The notes beneath the pieces were generated by a model. It did no database searches. It had not been told where the DNA came from and worked only from the letters and a program-made list of their open reading frames with translations. A DNA stretch of 64,000 nucleotides from DASVCN01 sp040905665 (GTDB lineage Bacteria; Deinococcota; Deinococci; Deinococcales; Trueperaceae), in contig JBBDRD010000042.1 of NCBI GenBank assembly GCA_040905665.1, forward strand, positions 1-64,000, given 5' to 3'. A program made the position numbers and the translations under genes. This document shows, piece after piece, positions 8,994 through 17,432 of the stretch. Each line of letters begins with the position of its first letter. Positions within the stretch are counted from its first letter, which is position 1.

Positions 8994-9067
8994 GGATGAG
9001 TTTGGACGGGAAGAGAATCGCTAAAGGGCGAACGCGAGGGCTGTCCTCTGCTAGGACCGGCCGGCGA

Positions 9068-10249
9068 TCACTCTTGGGCAGCGGCCTCAGTCTCGAGCGA
9101 ACGTAGCACCAACGCCAAGCGAATTTGCACCGCCTGATCGAAGACCCGTGGATCGAGACCTGTTATCAGGGCGACTTTCTCGAGGCGGTAGTTGAGTGAG
9201 TTTCGGTGCAGGCCCAGGCTCTCGGCGGCACGAGATGGATGACAGTCTTCACGGAAGTAGACCTCGAGCGAAGTGATCAGCTCCGGGTCGGCATCGAGAG
9301 GACTCAGCAGGTGCTTCGCCAACTCCATCTTCGTCCGCTCATCCGAAACTCCCACGAAAGCTGCCACGCCAAGGGTGTCGAGCGAATGGACGCGGTCGGC
9401 GGCGCTGAGCCGTTGCCCCAGGCCCAATGCCGCACGGGCGTCGGCGTACGAACGGGCCAGCCCTCCCGCGCCACGGTGGTAGCGTCCGATGCCGATACTC
9501 AGCGGTACTCCGGTCTCGGATTGCAGGCGGGCCAGCAGAGCGCGCCCGGCGCGCTTTAGTGCCGCCAGGTTCGCCCACGAAGAGGAGTTGGCCACGTCCT
9601 CGGCGTCGGCCCAGTGACGCAAGTTACGGGTATCACTGGCTTTGAGTACCGCCACCTCGCCATCGCCGATATAAGCGCAGATGGTGTCGTTGGGCAGTTG
9701 GAAAAAGGAGACGATTTCATCAATGACTGTCTGCCCTCGCCGGGCGATGTCGTCGCGCCCCCGATCCTCCGTCTCCCCATCGAAGATGTATCGCCCGGCG
9801 TCGATGAGAATCACCGCCCGCGGCGGTCCTATATCCATTCCCAGCAGCCGCGCCTGCCTCACCAGGGTCGCCTCGTTCTCCCCCGGTCCGTGGAGAAGAT
9901 CGTGGATGATCTTGTTCTTCAACTCGGCGCCATGAGGGAGAGTCCCTACGATCGCCGCCTGGTCGACGAGCAGGTTCACCAGGGCCTGGGCCAGATGGGC
10001 CGGAACGCTTCCGCCGTCGAGGGGCGGTCCCACCACCACCCAACCCTCCTCGCCGGCGATTTCGACCTGGACCTCCAGGCTCTGTTCGCGGGCGTTGCCA
10101 CGAACGAAACGACCTACCCAACCCGGCCGGCTTGCTGCGACCACCCGGTGATCCCGGTCCACCACATAAGTGGGCGCGCCCAGCAGGTGAGCCGCCTGGC
10201 CGCTGAGGGCTTCGGCCACATCCTTCAATCGCAGCTCGGTGGCGATCAT
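9068..10249 (-). CDS. PucR/CdaR-type transcriptional regulator
   Basis: Regulator of 393 aa with the order seen in sugar-diacid and PucR regulators: an N-terminal sensory region (IATELRLKDVAEALSG, about 1-130), a central degenerate GGDEF-like region (SIGIGRYHRGAGGLARSYADARAALG, about 250-290), and a C-terminal PucR-type HTH (YFREDCHPSRAAESLGLHRN followed by NYRLEKV). It starts at ATG 10249 in an ATGA overlap with the HAD gene, so the two are translationally coupled; the longer ORF would run antisense-like Arg-rich sequence. The coupling suggests it controls carbohydrate use involving that phosphatase or mutase. Effector unknown. Confidence 0.82.
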   Translation of the reverse strand: MIATELRLKDVAEALSGQAAHLLGAPTYVVDRDHRVVAASRPGWVGRFVRGNAREQSLEVQVEIAGEEGWVVVGPPLDGGSVPAHLAQALVNLLVDQAAIVGTLPHGAELKNKIIHDLLHGPGENEATLVRQARLLGMDIGPPRAVILIDAGRYIFDGETEDRGRDDIARRGQTVIDEIVSFFQLPNDTICAYIGDGEVAVLKASDTRNLRHWADAEDVANSSSWANLAALKRAGRALLARLQSETGVPLSIGIGRYHRGAGGLARSYADARAALGLGQRLSAADRVHSLDTLGVAAFVGVSDERTKMELAKHLLSPLDADPELITSLEVYFREDCHPSRAAESLGLHRNSLNYRLEKVALITGLDPRVFDQAVQIRLALVLRSLETEAAAQE

Positions 10250-10974
10250 GTGCCGTTTCCTAACTCGACTCGAGCATTTGCACTTGTTTCTCCTCGGCTC
10301 GAAGAGGGAAGCAGATCGTCGAGGGTGGCTTGGCCGAGGTCGTTCAGGACCAGATGAGCTTTCCCCACGCGCTCCCTGGGCCCTAGTCCAACTACCCGAA
10401 AGCCCCCGGCGAGCGCGGCAGCCACCCCCGCCGTGGCATCTTCGACTACCACGCACTCCTGTGGCCGCAGGTCCAAGCGACCGGCAACCCAGAGGAACGT
10501 ATCCGGCTCGGGCTTGGGGCGCAGGCCGCTGCAGCCGTCGGCAAAAGCGTCGAAGAGGTCCAAGACCCCGAGTTTCGAGCAGACAAGGCGTGCGTTTTGG
10601 CTCGACGAGGCCAGCCCCAACCCCAGCCCTGCCGCGCGGGCCGAGTGCAACAGCCCCTCTACCCCCGCAAGGAGGTGTTGGGGCCCCAGCTCTGCGACGT
10701 ACTCGAGAAAGTAGCCGTTCTTGCGCTCCCTCAGCTCGCGTGGGTCACTCTCCTTGGAGCGCCCGGCCAGAAAGAGCTCGAGTGCTTCGCCCCTGGACCT
10801 TCCCCGCAAAGCTTCGTTTGCCCCCCTCGAGAAGGTTATTCCCAGTTCGCCGGCGAGGCGTTTCCAGGAGCGGTAGTGGAACTCCACCGTGTCGGTAAGG
10901 ACCCCATCGAGGTCGAAGATGATTCCTGCTCTCACAATGCCTGCTTGCACAATCCCCCGCTTTCGCTTGCACAA
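10246..10974 (-). CDS. HAD hydrolase, beta-phosphoglucomutase family
   Basis: HAD superfamily protein, 242 aa, closest by eye to beta-phosphoglucomutase: IIFDLDGVLTDTVEFHYRSW with the two catalytic aspartates, LASSSQNA (motif II), Lys in RPKPEPDTF and VVEDATAGVAAA (motif IV). It would interconvert beta-glucose-1-phosphate and glucose-6-phosphate or dephosphorylate a related sugar. The likely start is TTG at 10974, with a -10-like TAGCAT 7 nt upstream; a GTG at 10935 directly before the FDLDG strand is an alternative. The extra N-terminus is a repeat, GIVQAGIVRAGII, from 15-bp spaced DNA copies. Coupled to the PucR-type regulator. Confidence 0.82.
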   Translation of the reverse strand: MCKRKRGIVQAGIVRAGIIFDLDGVLTDTVEFHYRSWKRLAGELGITFSRGANEALRGRSRGEALELFLAGRSKESDPRELRERKNGYFLEYVAELGPQHLLAGVEGLLHSARAAGLGLGLASSSQNARLVCSKLGVLDLFDAFADGCSGLRPKPEPDTFLWVAGRLDLRPQECVVVEDATAGVAAALAGGFRVVGLGPRERVGKAHLVLNDLGQATLDDLLPSSSRGETSANARVELGNGT

Positions 10975-10981
10975 TGCCTCG

Positions 10982-10987
10982 ATGCTA
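10982..10987 (-). promoter_or_regulatory. -10 box TAGCAT for the HAD/PucR pair (leaderless type)
   Basis: TAGCAT on the minus strand ends 7 nt before the TTG start at 10974. No clear -35 seen. Confidence 0.5.
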
Positions 10988-11056
10988 AGCGCCCGGCGGC
11001 GAACAGAAAATGGGCGTTCCTACGCTGATAGAGGGGCGGCTGCGGGTTCCCGGCGC

Positions 11057-11062
11057 TATACT
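11057..11062 (+). promoter_or_regulatory. -10 box TATACT for trpS (leaderless type)
   Basis: TATACT followed by 7 nt and then the ATG at 11070, so transcription would begin at or next to the start codon. No Shine-Dalgarno sequence is present between them. Confidence 0.6.
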
Positions 11063-11069
11063 CGGCCCA

Positions 11070-12107
11070 ATGAACGAGACTCAAACCGCTACCATCGATC
11101 CAGCGGCCACCAGCGTTAGGCCCCGGGTGTTGTCCGGGATGCAGCCCACCGGAAAACTCCACTTGGGCAACTACCTGGGGGCGCTCAAGCAGTGGGTGGA
11201 GAAGCAGGACGAGCGCGACAATATCTTCTGCATCGTCGATCTTCACGCCCTCACTTTGCCGGAATCGATCGATCCCAAGATCCTCAAGCAGAACTCGCGA
11301 AATGTCGCCGCTCTCTACATGGCTGCCGGCATCGACCCTCACAAGAGCCTGCTCTTCATCCAGTCGCATCTGCACGAGCACAGCGAACTAGCCTGGATCC
11401 TCAACTGCGTCACACCACTGGGCTGGTTGCAGCGAATGACCCAGTTCAAGTCGAAGGGAAAGGGCGCCCAGGGCGTGGGTAGCGGCTTGCTGGTCTACCC
11501 GGTGCTGCAGGCGGCCGACATCCTGCTGTATGACACCGAGCTGGTTCCGGTGGGGGAGGACCAGGTTCAACACATCGAACTCACTCGTGACGTCGCGACG
11601 CGCTTCAACCACCTCTTTGGCGACGTATTCGTTCTGCCGAAGGCGACGGTGCCCGAGTTTGGTGCGCGGGTGATGGGCTTCGACGAACCCGAGATGAAGA
11701 TGAGCAAGTCGGTCGCTGCCGGACGCAGCGGGCATGCCGTACACCTACTCGACGAGGACTCGACGATAAAGAAGACGGTGATGTCGGCCGTCACCGATTC
11801 GGGACGAGAGACGAGGTTCGAGTACGCTTCGCCCGGTGTTAGAAACCTGCTCTCCCTCTACCAGACACTGCGAGGCGTGAGCCTGGCCGAGGTGGAGGAG
11901 AAGTTCGCCGGCAGCGGCTACGGCGACCTCAAGAAGGGTGTGCTGGAAGCGGTGTTGGATACTGTGGGGCCGATCCGGCGGCGCTATGACGAAATCATCG
12001 CGCAGCCGCAGATGCTCGACGATATCCTCGAGATGGGCGCCCAGAGCGCCCGCGCCCTGGCCCGACCGACACTCGAGCGCGTAAAGGCCGCCGTGGGAGT
12101 GGGCTGA
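11070..12107 (+). CDS. trpS: Tryptophanyl-tRNA synthetase
   Basis: Class I aminoacyl-tRNA synthetase, 345 aa, charging tRNA-Trp in the cytoplasm. The HIGH-like motif is TGKLHLGNYLGAL and the KMSKS motif is MKMSKS within EPEMKMSKSVAAG. GMQPTG at the start of the catalytic domain and SGLLVYPVLQAADIL are TrpRS hallmarks. A segment around residues 105-125 (FKSKGKGAQGVGSG) is typical. I take ATG 11070 rather than the upstream ATG at 11010, because a -10 box sits immediately before 11070 and the extra 20 residues are unlike the family. The next gene begins 14 bp downstream. Confidence 0.96.
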   Translation: MNETQTATIDPAATSVRPRVLSGMQPTGKLHLGNYLGALKQWVEKQDERDNIFCIVDLHALTLPESIDPKILKQNSRNVAALYMAAGIDPHKSLLFIQSHLHEHSELAWILNCVTPLGWLQRMTQFKSKGKGAQGVGSGLLVYPVLQAADILLYDTELVPVGEDQVQHIELTRDVATRFNHLFGDVFVLPKATVPEFGARVMGFDEPEMKMSKSVAAGRSGHAVHLLDEDSTIKKTVMSAVTDSGRETRFEYASPGVRNLLSLYQTLRGVSLAEVEEKFAGSGYGDLKKGVLEAVLDTVGPIRRRYDEIIAQPQMLDDILEMGAQSARALARPTLERVKAAVGVG

Positions 12108-12121
12108 TATCAGGGGCTCCG

Positions 12122-13042
12122 GTGAACCGGCTGCTCTTCTTGTTCATCGATGGGGTGGGCCTCGCTTCCGCCGACCCGTCCCGCAATCCCTTCGCCGCTG
12201 CGCAAACTCCCTTTCTGCGTGAGCTGCTGGGGGGAAAGCTAACAGCTGAGCAAAAGGAGCGAAAGGGTGAGGTGGTGCTGCGCCGCCTCGACGCCACGCT
12301 CGACCATCCGGGCCTTCCTCAGTCGGCGACCGGCCAGGCGTCGCTTTTGACCGGCACTAATTGCGCGACGGTAATGGGGCGACACTACGGACCGTGGCCG
12401 GGCCCCACCCTGAGGCGGCTGCTCGAGCGCGGAACGTTGTTCAGCGAGGTAGTTACGGCCGGCGGAGGGGCGTTGTTGGCTAACGCCTATCCGCCCGGTT
12501 ACTTCGAGGCGCTCCGCAGTGGCCGTGCCAAGAGTAATGTGCCGGTCCATAGTGCGCTTCGCGCCGGACTCGAGTTGGCCGACCTGGGCGCCTACAGCAG
12601 GGGAGAGGCGATCGCGGCCGACCTCACCGGTGAATACTTCGCTACGGTCGACTCTTCACTGCCGGTCTTTGGCCCACAAGTGGCGGGAGAGAGGCTTTCA
12701 CGGCTGGCGCGTGGCGCGAACTTTACCTTCTTCGACTTCTGGCTGAGCGACAGGGTAGGACACCGGGGTTCCTTCCATGAGGCGGTGCGCTTGGTCGAGA
12801 ACCTCGACCGCTTCATGGCTGGCGTTGCCGATGCTCTCGATGGCCTGACGCTGCTGATCACCTCGGATCATGGCAACCTCGAGGACAAGGGAGTAAAGGG
12901 ACATACGCGCGCCCCTGTTCCGCTCCTGGCGATCGGACCGGAAAGCTTCCAGTTCGCCGGCTGCGCCTCTCTGCTAGACGTCGCTCCCGCGGTGCGCCGG
13001 GCGTTGACGTTGCCGGCCGGTGAGCCTCCGGGCGAGCGCTAG
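12122..13042 (+). CDS. Alkaline-phosphatase-superfamily metalloenzyme
   Basis: Protein of 306 aa in the metalloenzyme superfamily that includes phosphopentomutase and cofactor-independent phosphoglycerate mutase (PF01676-like). The N-terminal FLFIDGVGLA holds a metal Asp; SATGQASLLTG holds the probable nucleophile; FFDFWLSDRVGHRG and ITSDHGNLED with KGHTRAPVPLLAIG supply further metal ligands. It is shorter than phosphoglycerate mutase and lacks its long insert, so the substrate is open. GTG start preceded by AGGGG. It follows trpS closely and its stop overlaps that of a convergent membrane-protein gene by four bases. Confidence 0.78.
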   Translation: MNRLLFLFIDGVGLASADPSRNPFAAAQTPFLRELLGGKLTAEQKERKGEVVLRRLDATLDHPGLPQSATGQASLLTGTNCATVMGRHYGPWPGPTLRRLLERGTLFSEVVTAGGGALLANAYPPGYFEALRSGRAKSNVPVHSALRAGLELADLGAYSRGEAIAADLTGEYFATVDSSLPVFGPQVAGERLSRLARGANFTFFDFWLSDRVGHRGSFHEAVRLVENLDRFMAGVADALDGLTLLITSDHGNLEDKGVKGHTRAPVPLLAIGPESFQFAGCASLLDVAPAVRRALTLPAGEPPGER

Positions 13043-14142
13043 GAACCCAGTACCAAGATGGCCGCCTCGTACCAGGCGCCGATGAGCAGCAGCAGCATCG
13101 CAATCGGCAGCATCAGCGCGAGCCGGCTCACGGCCAGCGAAAAGGCGCCAAAGCCGTTGCGAATGAGTGTGCGCAGCAGAATGCCGCCGCCGGCCACCAC
13201 CAGGAAGTAAGCGGTGAGCTCGATCAGGATGAGCACGATCACGAAGGTCGCTTGCGGGCTTGCGAAGGCGTCGACCAGGCCGAAGGGGATCGCCTGCACG
13301 AAGAACGACACCAGCGACAAGAGGTAAGCCGGCACGCCAAAGAGCAGCGCCAGGCTAAAGGTCACCGACAGCGTCACCACCACGAAGTTCTGGTAGAAGG
13401 TGACGGCAGCGGCTCGCGCCACGTTGCCACTCCCATACGCCTCTGTCGCTCCCACGGCCGTGATCGCTTCATTCACCACCGCAAGGGCGGCATCGGTGCA
13501 CTCTTCGGGCAGTCCACTTCCGGTGACCACGCCGAGCGCGAATACGCCGTAGAGAAGCAGCATGGTGAAGAGCACCAGGCCGCGGTTTTCACGTATCACG
13601 TCCATACCTCGCGCCAACCAGGCGCGCAGGAACGAGGGCCGGGCCAAGAGGAAGAGAACGACGATACTGAACAGTCCGAAAAGCCAGGCGACGGCCGGCT
13701 GCTGGAGCCAGTCACGTCCCCCGGAGCTCACCCGAAAGCCCACCGGCTGGGCGACCCACTCGTCGCCCTCCAGGACCAGCGATACCTGGACGACCTCCAG
13801 CTGACCGGCCGGACGAACCGCGCTATAGGAGTACGTACGCACCCCCTCATCGTCACTGGCGAGCTCGCGGCGGTCGTCGATGTTGACTCTGGTGCCGGGC
13901 TCCGGCGCTGGGGTTGATACCAGGCCCGGGAGTTGCTGGCAGAGTTCGGCCGGAGACATCCGGCTAAGCTCGGCGAACTGCGGCGGTTCCTGCTCCAGCC
14001 AAGCTTCGACAGCCCTGTTCGCGGTCGCTCCCGGATCGGCTCCTCGTGCCAACTGGGCAGTGGCCCAGGGGAGGAGTGCCGCGGCGAATACGAGGAGGCA
14101 AGCAAGAGTGAGCACGCGGGGAACGGATCTCGAAAGCGTCAC
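13039..14142 (-). CDS. Multi-pass membrane protein with N-terminal signal, unknown function
   Basis: I do not recognise a firm family. The 367-aa protein starts with a signal-like helix (VLTLACLLVFAAALLPWATAQ), has an extracytoplasmic region of about 120 residues, one hydrophobic helix near residue 145, and about five more from residue 185 to the end. The C-terminal membrane part, with GVFALGVVTGSGLPEE and PFGLVDAFASP, faintly resembles SpoIIM-type stage II sporulation M proteins, which I offer as a weak alternative. GTG start at 14142 has a -10 box TATGCT six nt upstream, so it is probably leaderless. It is divergent from the HD-domain gene. Confidence 0.6.
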   Translation of the reverse strand: MTLSRSVPRVLTLACLLVFAAALLPWATAQLARGADPGATANRAVEAWLEQEPPQFAELSRMSPAELCQQLPGLVSTPAPEPGTRVNIDDRRELASDDEGVRTYSYSAVRPAGQLEVVQVSLVLEGDEWVAQPVGFRVSSGGRDWLQQPAVAWLFGLFSIVVLFLLARPSFLRAWLARGMDVIRENRGLVLFTMLLLYGVFALGVVTGSGLPEECTDAALAVVNEAITAVGATEAYGSGNVARAAAVTFYQNFVVVTLSVTFSLALLFGVPAYLLSLVSFFVQAIPFGLVDAFASPQATFVIVLILIELTAYFLVVAGGGILLRTLIRNGFGAFSLAVSRLALMLPIAMLLLLIGAWYEAAILVLGS

Positions 14143-14148
14143 GATAAG

Positions 14149-14154
14149 AGCATA
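14149..14154 (-). promoter_or_regulatory. -10 box TATGCT (leaderless type)
   Basis: TATGCT on the minus strand, 6 nt before the GTG at 14142. Confidence 0.55.
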
Positions 14155-14227
14155 CCGTAGCTTCCGGAGGGCGACGGGCGCGCTGGACCGGGCACTCGTC
14201 TGACGAGCGAGTAGTGCGACCGAACGG

Positions 14228-14233
14228 TAGACT
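14228..14233 (+). promoter_or_regulatory. -10 box TAGACT for the HD-domain gene (leaderless type)
   Basis: TAGACT, then 7 nt, then the GTG at 14241; divergent from the promoter at 14149-14154. Confidence 0.55.
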
Positions 14234-14240
14234 GACCGCC

Positions 14241-14741
14241 GTGGACCGCCCCTCGGCCTGGTTTTGGAATGCTACCCGGCGCACGGCAGTCGCCCTGGTA
14301 CCAACCCTGGCACGACCCGACGATGAGTTTGCCGCCGGCCGGCTCGAGTCTCAGGAGTACCGCCTCTATCTCACGATGGATCGGCGCGACCGCCAACACG
14401 CCTGCAATATCACCCGAAAACTCCTCGCTTCGAGACCGGACGCTCCAGCGGTTCTGGTGCGCGCCGCCCTGCTGCACGACGTGGGGAAGGCAGGAAAGCC
14501 GTACAACCCGGTACACAGGATGCTGGCTCACCTGTACACGCCAGGGGCAATGCCCACGGAACCGCGCTACTCGGGCCTGCGCGGGGCCTGGCAGGTCAAG
14601 CTCCACCATCACCTCTACGGAGCCACACTCATTCGCGAAGCGGGCGGCAGCGAGCAGGTGGCGCGGCTGGTGGAGCTCCATCACGAGCCGGGCGGCGACC
14701 AGGACGCCGCACTGCTGAAGGCGCTGGATGACGAGACCTGA
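14241..14741 (+). CDS. HD-domain phosphohydrolase
   Basis: Small HD-superfamily protein, 166 aa. The metal-binding set is visible as RQHACNITRKLL, ALLHDVGKAGKPYN and a later histidine pair in WQVKLHHHLYGA with LVELHHEPGG. Members hydrolyse phosphodiesters or nucleotides; the substrate cannot be told here. The GTG at 14241 is preferred over an earlier in-frame start because of the -10 box just before it. Its end overlaps folC by 14 bp, so the two are co-transcribed and probably coupled in translation, but no functional link to folate is evident. Confidence 0.78.
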   Translation: MDRPSAWFWNATRRTAVALVPTLARPDDEFAAGRLESQEYRLYLTMDRRDRQHACNITRKLLASRPDAPAVLVRAALLHDVGKAGKPYNPVHRMLAHLYTPGAMPTEPRYSGLRGAWQVKLHHHLYGATLIREAGGSEQVARLVELHHEPGGDQDAALLKALDDET

Positions 14742-16005
14742 GAGTCATCTCGAGTGGCTCTTCGAGCGTCAGCGGCTTGGGATGACGATGGGCCTGGAGC
14801 GAGTCCGGGAGTTGCTGGCAGCGGTGGGCAATCCGCATGATTCTTTCCGCTCTTTGCTGGTGGGCGGCACGAACGGCAAGGGCAGCACCGCCAGAGTCCT
14901 CGCCCAGTGCCTGGTGGCCCAAGGGGGGAGAGTCGGGCTCTATACCTCGCCGCACTTGAGCCGCATTGGCGAGCGCTTCATGGTCGCCGGGCGGGAGGCG
15001 GCGCGAGGAACGGTTTCGGAGGTGGTGGGCCGGGTGCGGGGTCAGGCCGAGCGGCAGGGAGCCAGTTTCTTCGAGGTCCTCACCGCCGCTGCCTGCTTGC
15101 ATTTCGAGGAGGAGGGCGTGGAGACCGCGGTCATGGAGGTGGGACTGGGGGGTAGATTCGACGCCACCAACGCTCTCGACCCGCAGCTGTCAATCATCAC
15201 CGGCATCTCCCTGGACCATACCGAACTGCTGGGGGACACTTCAGCGGCGATAGCTCGTGAGAAGGCCGGCATTTTGCGGCCGGGACGTCTGTCATTAACC
15301 GCCGCCACAGGCGATGCGCTAGCGGTCCTGAAGGAGGAGGCTGCAGGGCTCACTACGCCGCTGTGGGTTTTGGGTGAGGAGATCGAGGCGCATGGGGAGC
15401 AGTTGGCCTGGCAAGGGCAGCGAGTGAACGTTAGCTGCCCGGCAGGTGAAGTCGCCGGCCGTAGCCCCCTGGTGGGCCATCACCAGCAGAGCAACATCGC
15501 CTTGGCCATAGCCGCGGCCCTGGCCCTGGGCGTGTTGCCCGCTGCCTCGCAGCGTGGGCTGGCTGCGGCCAGCTGGCCAGGGCGCCTGGAAAGAGTTCCG
15601 TACCGGGGCAGATGGCTGGTCTTCGACGGCGCCCATAACGCCGAAGCGGCCGTGGCACTGGGCGTTGCGCTCAATGAACTGGAGAAATCGCCTTACACAC
15701 TGATCGTGGGGGCGGGGCGAGACAAGGAGTTGCCTGCCATCGCCGCCGCTCTCGCCCCCGGCGCGGGTCGTGTGTTCGCTACCCGCGCACGTCACAGCCC
15801 GCGGGCACGTAGTGCGCGAGAGGTAGCGACCCTGTTCAAAGAGGGAGCGGAGGCTTGCGAGGATCCCGGCGAAGCACTGAGCGCTGCGCTGGCTGCTACC
15901 CCGGAGTTGGGAACAATCGTGATAGCCGGCAGCCTCTACCTGGTGGGTGAGCTTCGTCCACTCGTCGTGAACGAGGAGTTCGAGGCGGATGAGCGCTGGC
16001 AGTAG
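14728..16005 (+). CDS. folC: Folylpolyglutamate synthase / dihydrofolate synthase
   Basis: Mur-ligase-family enzyme, 425 aa, that adds glutamate to dihydropteroate and folates in the cytoplasm using ATP. The P-loop GGTNGKGST is near residue 50, followed by YTSPHL, the EVGLGGRFDATNAL segment, the HTELLGDT loop and GHHQQSNIALA with the C-terminal FDGAHN motif. Length is usual for FolC. It overlaps the HD gene by 14 bp and ends 7 bp from the convergent plsY stop. The sequence does not decide whether it has both activities or only one. Confidence 0.93.
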   Translation: MTRPESHLEWLFERQRLGMTMGLERVRELLAAVGNPHDSFRSLLVGGTNGKGSTARVLAQCLVAQGGRVGLYTSPHLSRIGERFMVAGREAARGTVSEVVGRVRGQAERQGASFFEVLTAAACLHFEEEGVETAVMEVGLGGRFDATNALDPQLSIITGISLDHTELLGDTSAAIAREKAGILRPGRLSLTAATGDALAVLKEEAAGLTTPLWVLGEEIEAHGEQLAWQGQRVNVSCPAGEVAGRSPLVGHHQQSNIALAIAAALALGVLPAASQRGLAAASWPGRLERVPYRGRWLVFDGAHNAEAAVALGVALNELEKSPYTLIVGAGRDKELPAIAAALAPGAGRVFATRARHSPRARSAREVATLFKEGAEACEDPGEALSAALAATPELGTIVIAGSLYLVGELRPLVVNEEFEADERWQ

Positions 16006-16012
16006 TGACGCG

Positions 16013-16624
16013 TTACCGTGCCGGCCGGCCGGCCGGATGCCAAAGGTGCTTGAAGATAACGATCGCGGCGATCAGCAGGACGCTGGTAAGGATTGCGAAT
16101 GCTTGCCCCTGCTCGGTATTGGAGCGGGCGAGCACGGTCATGACGATAGCCGGATAGGCTGCAATCGCGGCCACTGCCGATAGTGTCGTTCGGCGGGATA
16201 TCAGCAGCAGCGCGACCAGTAGAAGTAGCGTGTAGAACGCAGCGAGCGGATAGATGGGAAGGGCGGCGCCAAACGTGGTCGCCAGTGCCTTACCCCCCTT
16301 TAAACCGGCGAATGCCGACCAGGCGTGACCGGTCACGGCGCCTACCCCAGCAGCCAGTGGCATCGTGAATTGGATCGCAGCTGAATTACCGGTAATCACC
16401 GCCAGGTATTGGGCCAGCAGCACCGCTATCACTCCCTTGGCGACGTCCAACAGTAGGACGGCGCTTCCTGCCGCCCAGCCCACGTTACGGGCGGTATTCA
16501 TTGCGCCCATGTTGCCAGAGCCCACCTCGAAGATGTTGCGCCCCGCTAAGCGGGTCACCACAACGGCGCTGGGAAATGAGCCGACCAGATAGCCGAGCGT
16601 CAGACCGGCCAGAAGATCAAACAT
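16013..16624 (-). CDS. plsY: Acyl-phosphate:glycerol-3-phosphate acyltransferase PlsY
   Basis: Integral membrane enzyme of 203 aa that makes lysophosphatidate from acyl-phosphate and glycerol-3-phosphate. The N-terminal GYLVGSFPSAVVVTRLAGRN, the second motif VGSGNMGAMNTAR, and the third FAGLKGGKALATTFG are the three conserved cytoplasmic PlsY motifs; about five transmembrane helices separate them. Length is normal. Its start overlaps the end of recO by 8 bp, so it is in a recO-plsY unit driven from the promoter before recO. Confidence 0.95.
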   Translation of the reverse strand: MFDLLAGLTLGYLVGSFPSAVVVTRLAGRNIFEVGSGNMGAMNTARNVGWAAGSAVLLLDVAKGVIAVLLAQYLAVITGNSAAIQFTMPLAAGVGAVTGHAWSAFAGLKGGKALATTFGAALPIYPLAAFYTLLLLVALLLISRRTTLSAVAAIAAYPAIVMTVLARSNTEQGQAFAILTSVLLIAAIVIFKHLWHPAGRPAR

Positions 16625-17351
16625 GGGTTACGGGCTTTCGCGCCGGCCGCCCGCTCAGGCTGCGGAGTTCACGCACGTGATACGAGAGGTAGCGCGAGAG
16701 TGCAAGCCAGTGCGCCTCGCGGTCGCAAAGCAGTAACTCCAGCGCCTCACGCATTCCTTCGCCCAGCAGGGCTTGGAGTTCGGTCGCCGTCTCGCGGCCC
16801 AGTCTCACCGTGCCACCGCAACTTCCGCACTGCAGGGCGCCCACTGCCACGTCGAGAGCTTCGGGCGGTTCGTCCTTGCCGCAGCTGCCACAAGGACGGC
16901 TGCGGGGAGCCAAACCGGCCTGCTGCAGCAAGCGCCAGGCGTATAACAGCGCTACTCGATCGGGATCGGGGTGTTGGTCGAGGCCGCGCAGGCCCGAGGC
17001 CAGGTACTGATAGAGCGGTTCTCCGATATCCACGTCGACGGTAAGGGCATCGGCAAGCTCTGCCAAGATATGAGCGTATGGGTAAACGCCGGGATCGGTA
17101 AGCCTGGGCAGAGCGCCATTGAGCCGAACTTGAGTGAGGAGCGCAAGATCATCTTCACGCTTTCGGTAGTACTGGACCGTTACATCGTGAAAGAGGCTCA
17201 AGCGCCCCATGTTGCCTCCGGGCAACTTGCCCTTGCGCGCAATCCCCCGCCACTTGCCCTGCTCGGCCAACAGGGTCACCACCACGTCGCCCGAAGGCAG
17301 CGGCTTTCGGCGAATGACGATCCCGTGCCCAAGCTGGTGACGAGTGCTCAC
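16617..17351 (-). CDS. recO: DNA repair protein RecO
   Basis: RecO, 244 aa, which anneals single strands and loads RecA with RecR. It has the N-terminal OB fold (GIVIRRKPLPSGDVVVTLLAEQGKWRGIARKG cut across strands), a helical middle, and a zinc site from CGSCGK and CGSCGG near residues 160-180. The GTG start at 17351 follows a TAGAAT -10 box by 6 nt, a leaderless arrangement. RecR is encoded about 3 kb away on the same strand; RecF is not in the window. plsY follows with an 8-bp overlap. Confidence 0.93.
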   Translation of the reverse strand: MSTRHQLGHGIVIRRKPLPSGDVVVTLLAEQGKWRGIARKGKLPGGNMGRLSLFHDVTVQYYRKREDDLALLTQVRLNGALPRLTDPGVYPYAHILAELADALTVDVDIGEPLYQYLASGLRGLDQHPDPDRVALLYAWRLLQQAGLAPRSRPCGSCGKDEPPEALDVAVGALQCGSCGGTVRLGRETATELQALLGEGMREALELLLCDREAHWLALSRYLSYHVRELRSLSGRPARKPVTHV

Positions 17352-17357
17352 GAAGTC

Positions 17358-17363
17358 ATTCTA
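17358..17363 (-). promoter_or_regulatory. -10 box TAGAAT for recO (leaderless type)
   Basis: Minus-strand TAGAAT 6 nt before the GTG at 17351. Confidence 0.55.
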
Positions 17364-17432
17364 CGGCTGCGACTCTGGCTCCGTGATACGCCTCAAGGCT
17401 ACGAATCGCAGGCGCGAGGCGCGGGAACCGGA

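Larger units (their letters stand above)
8756..9067. other. Non-coding region upstream of the glycan operon
   Basis: No credible ORF. It holds a 10-bp palindrome ggcatatgcc at 8920-8929 inside a longer imperfect palindrome, and an 8-bp inverted repeat gcagttaa (8940-8947) / ttaactgc (8986-8993). The operon promoter should lie here on the minus strand, but I could not pick a convincing -35/-10 pair. Confidence 0.6.
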